From Bacteroidia bacterium (lineage in GTDB: Bacteria > Bacteroidota > Bacteroidia > Cytophagales > Cyclobacteriaceae), in contig JAENVX010000001.1 of the NCBI GenBank assembly GCA_016650355.1, forward strand, positions 1-9,517: a stretch of DNA of 9,517 nucleotides. The letters run 5' to 3'. The position numbers and the translations under genes are program-made. The stretch's first letter is position 1. Each line of letters opens with the position of its first letter. This document shows, one piece after another, positions 1-6,087 of this stretch. Below the pieces are notes generated by a model. That model did no database searches. It was not told the DNA's origin and worked only from the letters and a program-made list of their open reading frames with translations.

Positions 1-342
1 AGTTTAGTGCCGGATCACTTTGGTGGATATCCCTGGGATAAGGAGACGAAAGAAATACTTGATTTTAATTCACCATACATGTATGTCGATAAAATTAACA
101 CACCCTTGTTGATCATTCATGGTGATCAGGATTTACGTACTGGTGTAATTCAGTCGGAGATGTTATACAAGAGCTTGAAAATTTTAAACAAGCCAGTGGA
201 ATACATTCGCTATCCAAAAGAAGGGCACGAACTAACGCGTAGTGGCAACCCAGGAAGGATGATGGATCACATGCTGAGGGTGATAGAATTCTTTGAACGA
301 TATGTAAAACATCCGGAAGAACCGGCTGCTACATTAAAGTAG
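1..342 (+). CDS. S9-family (prolyl oligopeptidase-type) serine peptidase, C-terminal fragment
   Basis: This is the last 113 codons of a gene whose 5' end lies before the window. Frame 1 is open from base 1, so the GTG at position 7 is probably internal. The visible part is the end of an alpha/beta-hydrolase fold. A strand reading TPLLIIHGDQDLRTG carries the presumed catalytic Asp (second D of GDQD), and about 50 residues later YPKEGHEL carries the catalytic His. This Asp-His spacing, the preceding SPYMYVDKI stretch and the following amphipathic helix (HMLRVIEFFERYVK) are typical of the S9 dipeptidyl/acylaminoacyl peptidase catalytic domain. The nucleophile Ser (GxSxGG) and the beta-propeller would lie upstream and cannot be checked. 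The family removes dipeptides or acylated residues from peptides, often in the periplasm in Bacteroidota. Another alpha/beta hydrolase is possible but less likely. The gene ends 29 bases before vapB, and I see no terminator between them. Confidence 0.85.
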   Translation, partial: SLVPDHFGGYPWDKETKEILDFNSPYMYVDKINTPLLIIHGDQDLRTGVIQSEMLYKSLKILNKPVEYIRYPKEGHELTRSGNPGRMMDHMLRVIEFFERYVKHPEEPAATLK

Positions 343-358
343 ATGTGTATAATTTTGC

Positions 359-366
359 TAAATTTG
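359..366 (+). promoter_or_regulatory. Candidate -7 box for vapBC (TAAATTTG)
   Basis: TAAATTTG matches the Bacteroidota -7 consensus TAnnTTTG exactly and ends 5 bases before the chosen vapB ATG (372). Transcription would then start at or next to the start codon, giving a nearly leaderless message. I see no TTG at the expected -33 position, which falls at the end of the peptidase gene, so support is partial. Confidence 0.35.
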
Positions 367-371
367 TGTGT

Positions 372-575
372 ATGAAGACAACACGCACAAATATTGAGCT
401 TCGCGATGATTTGATAAAAGATATCATGCGTTTTGGTGAGATCAAAACTAAAAGAGAAGCGGTTGAGAAAGCTTTAGAGATGTATGCAAACTGGGTGAAG
501 CGGCAAAAGCTTCGTTCTCTACGTGGAAAGATCGAATGGGAAGGAGATCTTATGAAGATGAGGGAAGGCAGATAA
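372..575 (+). CDS. vapB: VapB-family antitoxin (ribbon-helix-helix type)
   Basis: This 67-residue protein resembles VapB antitoxins of the VapB_antitoxin/DUF2191 type. The N-terminal strand TRTNIEL (residues 4-10) is followed by two helices (RDDLIKDIMRFG, then KTKREAVEKALEMYANWVKRQK), forming a ribbon-helix-helix DNA-binding domain. The charged, tryptophan-containing tail (RGKIEWEGDLMKMREGR) would wrap around the toxin's PIN active site. I chose the ATG at 372, not the in-frame ATG at 345, because family members start as MxxTxxxIxxxL and the extra nine residues (MYNFAKFVC) overlap the presumed promoter box. The gene ends 2 bases before the vapC ATG, the usual arrangement for translational coupling. 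In this family the VapB-VapC complex normally represses its own promoter; no operator palindrome is obvious in the 29-base leader region. Confidence 0.85.
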   Translation: MKTTRTNIELRDDLIKDIMRFGEIKTKREAVEKALEMYANWVKRQKLRSLRGKIEWEGDLMKMREGR

Positions 576-577
576 CA

Positions 578-979
578 ATGATTTTCGATTCATCAGTTTG
601 GATTGATTATTTGAAAGGGACAAGATCCAACAAGACCAATTTGCTAGATTTACAACTAGACGTTTATGGACAAACTGATGTTCACATGTGTCCGCCCATT
701 TTTCAAGAGGTGCTTCAAGGCATACGTCTGGATGAGAAATATGAGTTGATCCGCGACTTACTATTCACATCACAGTTTCTTATTCTTGATCCTTACTATG
801 TTTCTGAACAAGGCTCAAACATTTATAGGAAGCTACGCTCAAAAGGCACAACAATCAGAAAACCTAATGACTGTTTAATAGCTGCTTTTGCGATACACTT
901 TGATCTTGAAGTGGTACACAGGGATATAGATTTTGATAAGATTGCTAAGTTTACTGCTTTGAGAATTCACAAAATATAA
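578..979 (+). CDS. vapC: VapC-family toxin, PIN-domain ribonuclease
   Basis: A 133-residue single PIN domain, the usual size for VapC. The acidic metal-binding residues are in place: Asp4 in MIFDSSVWIDYL, Glu44 in FQEVLQGI, Asp98 in NDCLIAAFA, and Asp116 in VHRDIDFDKIA (with Asp118 and Asp120 close by). VapC toxins are Mg2+/Mn2+-dependent endoribonucleases that cut tRNA or the 23S rRNA sarcin-ricin loop; the target here cannot be told from sequence. An upstream in-frame ATG at 536 lies inside vapB. The start at 578 is preferred because MIFDSS is the canonical PIN beginning and it lies 2 bases after the vapB stop. A purine-rich stretch (GAGGGAAGG, about 560-568) lies upstream as a possible ribosome binding site. 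The last 13 bases overlap the end of the convergent RlmI-like gene. The catalytic set is complete, so the toxin looks intact. Confidence 0.9.
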   Translation: MIFDSSVWIDYLKGTRSNKTNLLDLQLDVYGQTDVHMCPPIFQEVLQGIRLDEKYELIRDLLFTSQFLILDPYYVSEQGSNIYRKLRSKGTTIRKPNDCLIAAFAIHFDLEVVHRDIDFDKIAKFTALRIHKI

Positions 980-2139
980 AGGACCAACCCCTTCAGATAC
1001 TCTCCTTCCGAGTGGAAAATAGAAACCGGATGATCAGCGGGTTGTGATAAATGATGAAGGACTTTGATTTGTCTCCCCGCCTGAATGGCAGCAGACACTA
1101 CAGTATCATAAAACAACTGTCGATCTACAACCTGTGAACAAGAGAAGGTAAAAATAATACCACCAGATTTTATGGTGCGCATGGCCTCAGCATTCAGGCG
1201 TTGATAACCTTTCATGGCCTGATGTTTAGCTTCCTTGTGTTTGGCGAAGGCAGGCGGATCAAGAATGATCACATCGTAAACATCCTTTTTATCTTTTAAG
1301 AATTCAAAGGTATCCAGGGTAAAACATTCGTGTTGGATTGGATCAAACCCATTTAGTTCGATGTTTTTTCTCGTAAGAGCAACAGCTTTCTCAGAGGCAT
1401 CAACTGAATGAACGACTTCGGCACCGGCTTGCAACGCATAAACCGAAAAACCTCCTGTGTAGCAAAACGTGTTTAGTATTTTCTTTCCTTTGGAAAACAC
1501 ACTCAGCAAATTTCGGTTTTCTCGTTGGTCTAAGAAAAATCCAGTCTTTTGACCGAGTTCCCAATCGACATAAAATTTATTGCCATGTTCACTTACAATA
1601 TGAGGGACAACACCCATCCCGAATAGGTACTCTCCGTCTTTGCTTCCTTCCTTCGATGCGTTTTTGTAATAGATAGCATGAAGACTTTCTTTAAAAACAA
1701 TTTTCAGAGCATTGGAAATCTCTTCACGGTCTGCCTGCATTCCTGCAGAATGAGCTTGTACAACAGCAACACCATTGTATATATCAATAACCAATCCTGG
1801 AAGGCCATCGCCTTCAGCATGGATGAGCCGATAGCAGTTTGTGTATTCGTTTGGAATGTCTGTATTCGTACGCAAAGAATAAGCTGCCATAATTTTATTA
1901 ATCCAAAACTCAGCACCAGGTTTATCATTTTCGAATGATAGTACGCGAATGGTAATGCTACCTTTCTGGTAATGCCCATACGCAAGTGTTTTGTTTTTAC
2001 TGTCTTTTACTTCTACCCAATCTCCATCTTTTGGTTCGCCTTCCATTTTTTGAATAGCTCCGGAAAATATCCAAGGATGGTAGCGCTGTACCGAAAATTC
2101 TCTTCCGGCTTTCAAAAAAACTATAGTATTGATTTCCAT
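967..2139 (-). CDS. rlmI: RlmI-like class I SAM-dependent 23S rRNA cytosine-C5 methyltransferase
   Basis: The 390-residue protein is close to E. coli RlmI (YccW, 396 residues), which makes m5C1962 in 23S rRNA. An N-terminal PUA domain covers residues 1-70 (KAGREFSVQRYHPWIFSGAI; G-D-W-V-E-V). A linking domain follows with EGDGLPGLVIDIYNG (109-123). The Rossmann methyltransferase domain starts near 190: GQKTGFFLDQREN (196-208), the SAM-binding strand and loop LNTFCYTGGFSV (222-233), acidic VDAS (246-249), motif IV LDPPAFAK (293-300), and motif VI TFSCS (331-335) with Cys334 as the likely catalytic cysteine. Substrate assignment to C1962 is by family similarity, and the related RlmK/RlmO-type groups remain possible. 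The gene is convergent with vapC and overlaps it by 13 bases. It is divergent from the MORN lipoprotein, with 93 bases between the two starts holding both promoters. Confidence 0.88.
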   Translation of the reverse strand: MEINTIVFLKAGREFSVQRYHPWIFSGAIQKMEGEPKDGDWVEVKDSKNKTLAYGHYQKGSITIRVLSFENDKPGAEFWINKIMAAYSLRTNTDIPNEYTNCYRLIHAEGDGLPGLVIDIYNGVAVVQAHSAGMQADREEISNALKIVFKESLHAIYYKNASKEGSKDGEYLFGMGVVPHIVSEHGNKFYVDWELGQKTGFFLDQRENRNLLSVFSKGKKILNTFCYTGGFSVYALQAGAEVVHSVDASEKAVALTRKNIELNGFDPIQHECFTLDTFEFLKDKKDVYDVIILDPPAFAKHKEAKHQAMKGYQRLNAEAMRTIKSGGIIFTFSCSQVVDRQLFYDTVVSAAIQAGRQIKVLHHLSQPADHPVSIFHSEGEYLKGLVLYIL

Positions 2140-2143
2140 GGGC

Positions 2144-2151
2144 TAAACATA
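2144..2151 (-). promoter_or_regulatory. Possible -7 box for the RlmI-like gene (TATGTTTA)
   Basis: Read on the minus strand, TATGTTTA differs from TAnnTTTG at one position and is followed by GCCC and then the ATG. This would again give an almost leaderless transcript. No -33 TTG is found at the right distance, so this is a weak call. Confidence 0.25.
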
Positions 2152-2186
2152 CCAATAATTTTTTCGAATGAGATTAGTTTTAGACC

Positions 2187-2218
2187 TTGACAACATCGCA
2201 AAGGCTTCGATATATTTG
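2187..2218 (+). promoter_or_regulatory. Bacteroidota-type promoter for the MORN lipoprotein
   Basis: TTG at 2187-2189 and TATATTTG at 2211-2218 are separated by 21 bases. This fits the Bacteroidota housekeeping pattern of a -33 TTG and a -7 TAnnTTTG. The -7 box ends 14 bases before the ATG at 2233, so the 5' leader would be short. It is the best promoter in the window. Confidence 0.55.
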
Positions 2219-2232
2219 ATGACGAAATTTAT

Positions 2233-2865
2233 ATGATTATACGAATCTATTTTTATGTACTGGTAGCTGCAAGTATTATTACAGCCTGTACTCAGCAACA
2301 ATCTGAAGAAGACACAAAAAGTCGTGAAGCAACTGAGGTGATTGTTCAATCGAAAGCGGATAGCATCTCATTAGATCCAATTCCATTTGGGGCCAATCAG
2401 GAGACATTCGAAGACAGCCCGGGACTGGTACGCATAACTGTAAAAGATGTGGCCGGAGCAATTTTACAGCAGGGAAATTACTTCCATGGGAAACGTGAAG
2501 GAATCTGGTCTGAATTTCAAGCCAATGGCCTGCTCAAAAGCGCCACTTCGTACGTCAACGGAATTAAGGAGGGACTTTATGTTGAGCTGAATCAAAGCGG
2601 GCAAATGACCAAGCGATATTTTAATCATAAAGGAATGCGCCATGGTGAGTATCGTGAATTCAATTATTCTACAGTAAAAGAAGAACGCACCTATAATTAC
2701 GGGAGACTAGAAGGTGTTGTTAAAATTTATTACGATGGGGGTAAAATCATGGAGGAAGGGGCCTACCAAAATGGCTTAAGAGAGGGTGTTTCCAAGTGGT
2801 ATGATCAAAATGGAAATGTTACCATTACGTATGAATACAAAAATGGCGAATTGATCAAAAAATAG
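2233..2865 (+). CDS. MORN-repeat (MORN_2 / YwqK-like) lipoprotein
   Basis: A 210-residue exported lipoprotein. Residues 1-18 form a hydrophobic signal sequence ending in the lipobox ITAC, with Cys19 as the lipidation site. Residues 20-60 are a polar, acidic linker. From residue 81 to the end there are about five copies of a 23-24 residue repeat with the pattern G-x-Y-x-N-G-x-x-x-G-x-x-x-x-Y-x-x-x-G. Clear units lie at 81-103, 106-128, 129-143 (short), 153-175 and 177-199, and a final half-unit ends the protein (EYKNGELIKK). Key repeated cores are NGIKEG, KGMRHG, YGRLEG and NGLREG. MORN_2 repeats of this kind are common in Bacteroidota surface or periplasmic lipoproteins and in YwqK-like proteins; their ligand is unknown, and a scaffold or binding role is inference. 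The gene is monocistronic with its own promoter. It is followed by 177 bases before the protease gene. Confidence 0.85.
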   Translation: MIIRIYFYVLVAASIITACTQQQSEEDTKSREATEVIVQSKADSISLDPIPFGANQETFEDSPGLVRITVKDVAGAILQQGNYFHGKREGIWSEFQANGLLKSATSYVNGIKEGLYVELNQSGQMTKRYFNHKGMRHGEYREFNYSTVKEERTYNYGRLEGVVKIYYDGGKIMEEGAYQNGLREGVSKWYDQNGNVTITYEYKNGELIKK

Positions 2866-2902
2866 TACTTTTTATACCAAAAGTGAACCTTAAGCATTAT
2901 AA

Positions 2903-2932
2903 TTGCGTATGTAGATAGGCGGTGCAACTTTG
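2903..2932 (+). promoter_or_regulatory. Candidate promoter for the DegP-like protease operon
   Basis: TTG at 2903-2905 and CAACTTTG at 2925-2932 are 19 bases apart, one mismatch from TTG-N19-TAnnTTTG. The distance to the ATG at 3043 implies a leader of about 100 bases. The leader is AT-rich, and I could find no convincing hairpin or operator in it. An alternative start nearer the gene, from TTTTTGACA at 2982-2990, has no good downstream box. Confidence 0.4.
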
Positions 2933-3042
2933 CATCAGAAGGCGTTGAAAGAAGAGAATAAAATCAATAAACTTTTAAAACTTTTTGACAAACAGAAGCA
3001 TCATTTCTGATTAGAATAATTAACTCAAATCTTGTAAAGAAT

Positions 3043-4530
3043 ATGAAAAATTTTGGATCACTAATGTTGGCTGCAGTATTGGGAAGTGCAATCACTATAG
3101 CAGCCACCCAATGGATGGGTGAAAAGAATGACCCTATAAAAATTGAACACATTTCAGGAACACCAATTTCACAAGTGGGATACACAACCAATGAAAAAGG
3201 TGAAATGGTACCGATGGATTTCACAGGTACCGCAGAGAAAGTAACCAAGGCCGTGGTTCACATTCGGTCAACGCAAACTGTCAGCACTACCAGAAGAGGC
3301 CAGCAAGAAATACCAGAGCAGTTTCGCCAATTTTTTCAATTCGATCCTGGACCACGCGGCCCAAGTCAGAGCACAGGTTCTGGTGTGCTCATCAACAAAG
3401 ACGGATACATTGTAACAAATAATCATGTTGTAGAAGGAGCAGATGTCGTTAACGTTACCCTGTACGACAATCGCGAATTGAAAGCAGAAGTCATTGGTAC
3501 CGACCCTGACACGGATTTAGCTGTTATAAAAATTAATGAAAAGGATCTTCCGTATTTGTCTTTTGTTAACTCAGACGATTCAAAAGTAGGCGAGTGGGTG
3601 TTGGCAGTTGGAAACCCCTTTAACCTAAACTCAACGGTTACCGCTGGGATTATAAGTGCCAAAGGAAGAAATATTGGTATAATTAATTCCTCAAATAACG
3701 AACAAAACAGAACAGCTATTGAATCTTTTATTCAAACAGATGCTGCCATAAATCCTGGAAACAGTGGAGGTGCACTGGTCAATTTACAAGGCGGCTTGCT
3801 GGGCATCAATACAGCAATAGCAAGTCCAACGGGTTCGTATTCTGGGTATGGATTTGCTGTTCCTTCTAACATCGTAAGCAAAGTTGTTGAAGACTTGCTT
3901 GCTTTTGGAACTGTGCAAAGAGGTTGGCTAGGTGTACAAGTTCAAAATGTAAATGGCGACATGGCAAAAGAATATGATCTTGATGTAAAAGAGGGAGCTT
4001 ATGTTGCCGAATTTCCAGAGAAGAGTGCGGCTAAAGAAGCTGGTCTAAAACAGGGAGATGTTGTTGTAAAATTAGATGGCTCACCAATAAAGTCGAGCAC
4101 TGCGTTAATAGAGTACATAGGTCGTAAAAGACCAGGTGACAAGATTGTGGTTGTTGTAAACCGCAAGGGTAAGGAACTTAACTACACCGTTACTCTTAAG
4201 AATAAATCGGGCAATGTTGGAACGGTGACGCGAGAAGAAAAGGATGCCGTAGCCTCGCTTGGTATCGAATTGCAAGATCTTGACGCCAAAACGCTGAATA
4301 TGCTGGACATTGACTACGGTGTTAAGGTTAAATCTGTCGGAAATGGTAAATTAGCTCGTTACACAGATATGGAGGAGGGCTTTATCATCACACACATTAA
4401 TGATCAACCAGTGAAATCTGTTGAAGAAGTAAATGAATTAATAAAAAAGAGAAAACCTGGTGACAGTATCACCTTTTCAGGGATATATGAGGGATCACCA
4501 AGGGAATACTTTTACGGATTACGGATATAA
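3043..4530 (+). CDS. degP: DegP/DegQ-type (HtrA, Do family) periplasmic serine endoprotease
   Basis: The 495-residue protein has the full HtrA layout. Residues 5-22 are hydrophobic (signal peptide or membrane anchor; no strong AxA cleavage site is visible). Residues 62-285 form a trypsin-like S1C protease with the triad His128 (IVTNNHVVEGA), Asp158 (DPDTDLAVIKI) and Ser241 (INPGNSGGAL). A Q/F-rich LA-type loop (QFRQFFQF, 93-100) precedes the core. PDZ1 spans about 293-385 with carboxylate-binding loop GWLGVQV. PDZ2 spans about 405-492 and is shorter and more divergent. The family degrades or refolds misfolded envelope proteins, usually as trimers forming larger cages. All catalytic residues are present, so it should be active. 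In other bacteria such genes are under envelope-stress control; here only a housekeeping-like promoter candidate is seen. The gene is followed at 14 bases by the YodC-like small protein, probably on the same transcript. Confidence 0.95.
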   Translation: MKNFGSLMLAAVLGSAITIAATQWMGEKNDPIKIEHISGTPISQVGYTTNEKGEMVPMDFTGTAEKVTKAVVHIRSTQTVSTTRRGQQEIPEQFRQFFQFDPGPRGPSQSTGSGVLINKDGYIVTNNHVVEGADVVNVTLYDNRELKAEVIGTDPDTDLAVIKINEKDLPYLSFVNSDDSKVGEWVLAVGNPFNLNSTVTAGIISAKGRNIGIINSSNNEQNRTAIESFIQTDAAINPGNSGGALVNLQGGLLGINTAIASPTGSYSGYGFAVPSNIVSKVVEDLLAFGTVQRGWLGVQVQNVNGDMAKEYDLDVKEGAYVAEFPEKSAAKEAGLKQGDVVVKLDGSPIKSSTALIEYIGRKRPGDKIVVVVNRKGKELNYTVTLKNKSGNVGTVTREEKDAVASLGIELQDLDAKTLNMLDIDYGVKVKSVGNGKLARYTDMEEGFIITHINDQPVKSVEEVNELIKKRKPGDSITFSGIYEGSPREYFYGLRI

Positions 4531-4544
4531 TTAAATTTAGATGT

Positions 4545-4718
4545 ATGAGACGACTATTTAGAAAAGGCGAACGTGTTCGCAACAAAGTGGATGGTAAAGT
4601 GATGGAGGTCTTGAAGTATCTTAAAACAAATGTGGTAGAAGTAAAGTGGTTTGACCTTACCTCGAAGGAAGTTCGAACGAATAAGATAAAGGAAGACAAG
4701 CTGTCAAAAGCAGCCTAA
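4545..4718 (+). CDS. Small YodC/DUF2158-like protein
   Basis: A 57-residue, strongly basic protein beginning MRRLFRKGERV. The layout is a KGERVRNKVDGKVMEV strand pair, VVEVKWFD in the middle, and KEVRTNKIKEDKLSKA at the end. This resembles the YodC/DUF2158 family pattern (F-x-x-G-D-x-V-x-L-K-S-G-G-x-x-M-x-V ... V-x-C-x-W-F ... L), a small SH3-like beta barrel of unknown function. The GG turn is reduced to DG here. I chose the ATG at 4545; the overlapping ATG at 4541 hits a stop after six codons. The gene starts 14 bases after the degP-like stop and runs to a strong terminator 2 bases after its own stop, so it is the last gene of the protease transcript. Coding likelihood is high because of this framing; the family match was judged by eye. 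Confidence 0.75.
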   Translation: MRRLFRKGERVRNKVDGKVMEVLKYLKTNVVEVKWFDLTSKEVRTNKIKEDKLSKAA

Positions 4719-4720
4719 TG

Positions 4721-4747
4721 AAAACCCCGCCCAGAGCGGGGTTTTTT
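4721..4747 (+). terminator. Rho-independent terminator after the protease/YodC-like unit
   Basis: A perfect 10-base-pair stem (AAAACCCCGC / GCGGGGTTTT) around the 5-base loop CCAGA is followed by a run of six T (4742-4747). It sits 2 bases after the small gene's stop. The GC-rich core CCCCGC/GCGGGG plus the U-tract is a textbook intrinsic terminator. Confidence 0.95.
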
Positions 4748-4844
4748 ATTTCCAACTGTTTATTAAAATCAGGGTCATTCATATCTAAAAAGAAACGAGA
4801 CTCTAAAGCAGCTTAGTTTTATCTTTTAATGTCATCACTTTTAC

Positions 4845-4852
4845 TTTCTTTG
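4845..4852 (+). promoter_or_regulatory. Possible -7 box for the glycosyltransferase gene (TTTCTTTG)
   Basis: TTTCTTTG differs from TAnnTTTG at one position and ends 5 bases before the GTG start (4858). An overlapping reading, TACTTTCTTTG at 4842-4852, has a longer spacer. No clear -33 TTG is present. The placement repeats the near-leaderless geometry seen at vapB. Confidence 0.3.
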
Positions 4853-4857
4853 CACCC

Positions 4858-6030
4858 GTGAAAGTTTTGATACTGCATCAACATTATAAGACGCCTGAAA
4901 CCGGAGGAGCTTTGCGTTCCTATTTTCTGGCTAAGGCGCTGGTTGGAGCGGGTATAGAGGCTGTTGTTATCACCGCTCACAATGAAAAAAAATATAAAAC
5001 AGAAACGCAAGAAGGTATTGAAGTGCATTACCTGCCCATTGCATATAATAACCGTTTTGGTTTTGAAGCAAGAAGTCTTTCATTCTTAAAATATGTTTGG
5101 TGTGCTGTACGATTGGCTTCCAAGATCAAGGGAATCAACTATTGCTATGCAATTTCCGTCCCGCTTACGGTAGGTGTTGCTGCCATGTCGATCAAAAAAA
5201 GAAATGGCATTCCGTATATATTTGAGGTAGGTGACCTTTGGCCAGACGCTCCCATTCAAATGGGTTTTATTAAAAATTATTTTTTTCAGCAGGCTTTATT
5301 TTCGCTTGAAAGATCTATTTATAAATCCGCAGAATCCATAATTGCACTTTCACCTGCTATTAAGACAGCGATTGAAAAGAAAATTCCAGGGAAGTCTATT
5401 CATATGATTCCCAATATGGCAGACACGGAATACTTTAAACCTGAACCAAAGCTACCTTATCTAGAAGATAAGTTTGTTGTAAAGAATAAGTTTGTGGTCT
5501 CCTATATAGGAGCAATTGGTGTTGCTAATGGTTTGGATTATTTTATTGAATGCGCCAACGCCTCCCGGAAGGCAGAATTGCCAATTCAATTTTTACTGTG
5601 TGGTGATGGGGCATTACTTGAGCGGCTGAAAAGAAACGCAAAACATCTTGGGCTTCAAAATTTATCATTCATCGATTTTGTAAATCGTGAAGGAGTACAG
5701 GAGGTTATGAAAGTAACCGATGCTTCTTTTGTGTGTTATAAGAACCTGCCGATTTTAGAAACGGGTTCGCCTAATAAATATTTTGATGGGCTCGCGGCAG
5801 GCAAACTGATTGTAATCAACTTTGGTGGTTGGATAAAAAAAGAAATTGAGGAAGCTGGCTGTGGTATTTATGTTAATCCGTTACAGCCAACTGATTTTGT
5901 AAAGAAGATCCGTCCGTTTCTCTCTGATCAAAAGTTCCTTTTACAGTATCAAGCATCTTCGAGAACGTTGGCAGAAAGAAAATATTCTAGAAGACAACTA
6001 AGTGAAGCTTTTTCAAAACTATTCCCTTAA
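4858..6030 (+). CDS. GT4-type (WbuB-like) glycosyltransferase
   Basis: The 390-residue protein has the GT-B two-domain layout. The N-terminal acceptor domain (about 1-195) begins MKVLILHQHYKTPETGG with the conserved GG loop (16-17) and contains EVGDLWPDAP (123-132), a WbuB-like signature. The C-terminal donor domain (about 210-370) has SYIGAIGVANGLD (215-227), LLCGDG (247-251), and ETGSPNKYFDGLAAGK (301-316), the donor-binding helix, where Asp310 stands in the position many GT4 enzymes fill with Glu. The enzyme would transfer an activated sugar during O-antigen, capsule or exopolysaccharide synthesis at the inner face of the membrane. The specific sugar cannot be told, and WbuB's N-acetyl-L-fucosaminyl transfer is only one possibility. 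The start is GTG, supported by the conserved KVLILHQHY beginning immediately after it. It stands alone, separated by a terminator upstream and a convergent gene 57 bases downstream, so it is not in a visible polysaccharide cluster. Confidence 0.88.
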   Translation: MKVLILHQHYKTPETGGALRSYFLAKALVGAGIEAVVITAHNEKKYKTETQEGIEVHYLPIAYNNRFGFEARSLSFLKYVWCAVRLASKIKGINYCYAISVPLTVGVAAMSIKKRNGIPYIFEVGDLWPDAPIQMGFIKNYFFQQALFSLERSIYKSAESIIALSPAIKTAIEKKIPGKSIHMIPNMADTEYFKPEPKLPYLEDKFVVKNKFVVSYIGAIGVANGLDYFIECANASRKAELPIQFLLCGDGALLERLKRNAKHLGLQNLSFIDFVNREGVQEVMKVTDASFVCYKNLPILETGSPNKYFDGLAAGKLIVINFGGWIKKEIEEAGCGIYVNPLQPTDFVKKIRPFLSDQKFLLQYQASSRTLAERKYSRRQLSEAFSKLFP

Positions 6031-6087
6031 CAAAGAAAAATAATTTGTTAAAGAAATTTTTCGGAGTACCACCTACGACAGAATCTT

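Noticed and set aside
345..371. Longer vapB start at ATG 345.
   Set aside because: It adds nine residues unlike VapB N-termini and overlaps the candidate -7 box; the ATG at 372 fits the family better.
1678..1938. Plus-strand open frame of 86 codons inside the rRNA methyltransferase gene.
   Set aside because: It lies antisense to conserved methyltransferase coding sequence, has no recognisable domain and is a shadow frame.
2982..3022. TTGACA-like element followed by TAGAAT as a sigma70-type promoter for the protease gene.
   Set aside because: The spacer is about 21 bases, too long for a sigma70 promoter, and Bacteroidota use a different consensus.
6031..6087. AT-rich inverted repeat AAAAATAATTTG / AAATTTTT between the convergent glycosyltransferase and PhyH genes as a terminator.
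   Set aside because: Pairing is short and interrupted, and there is no GC core; not enough to call a terminator.
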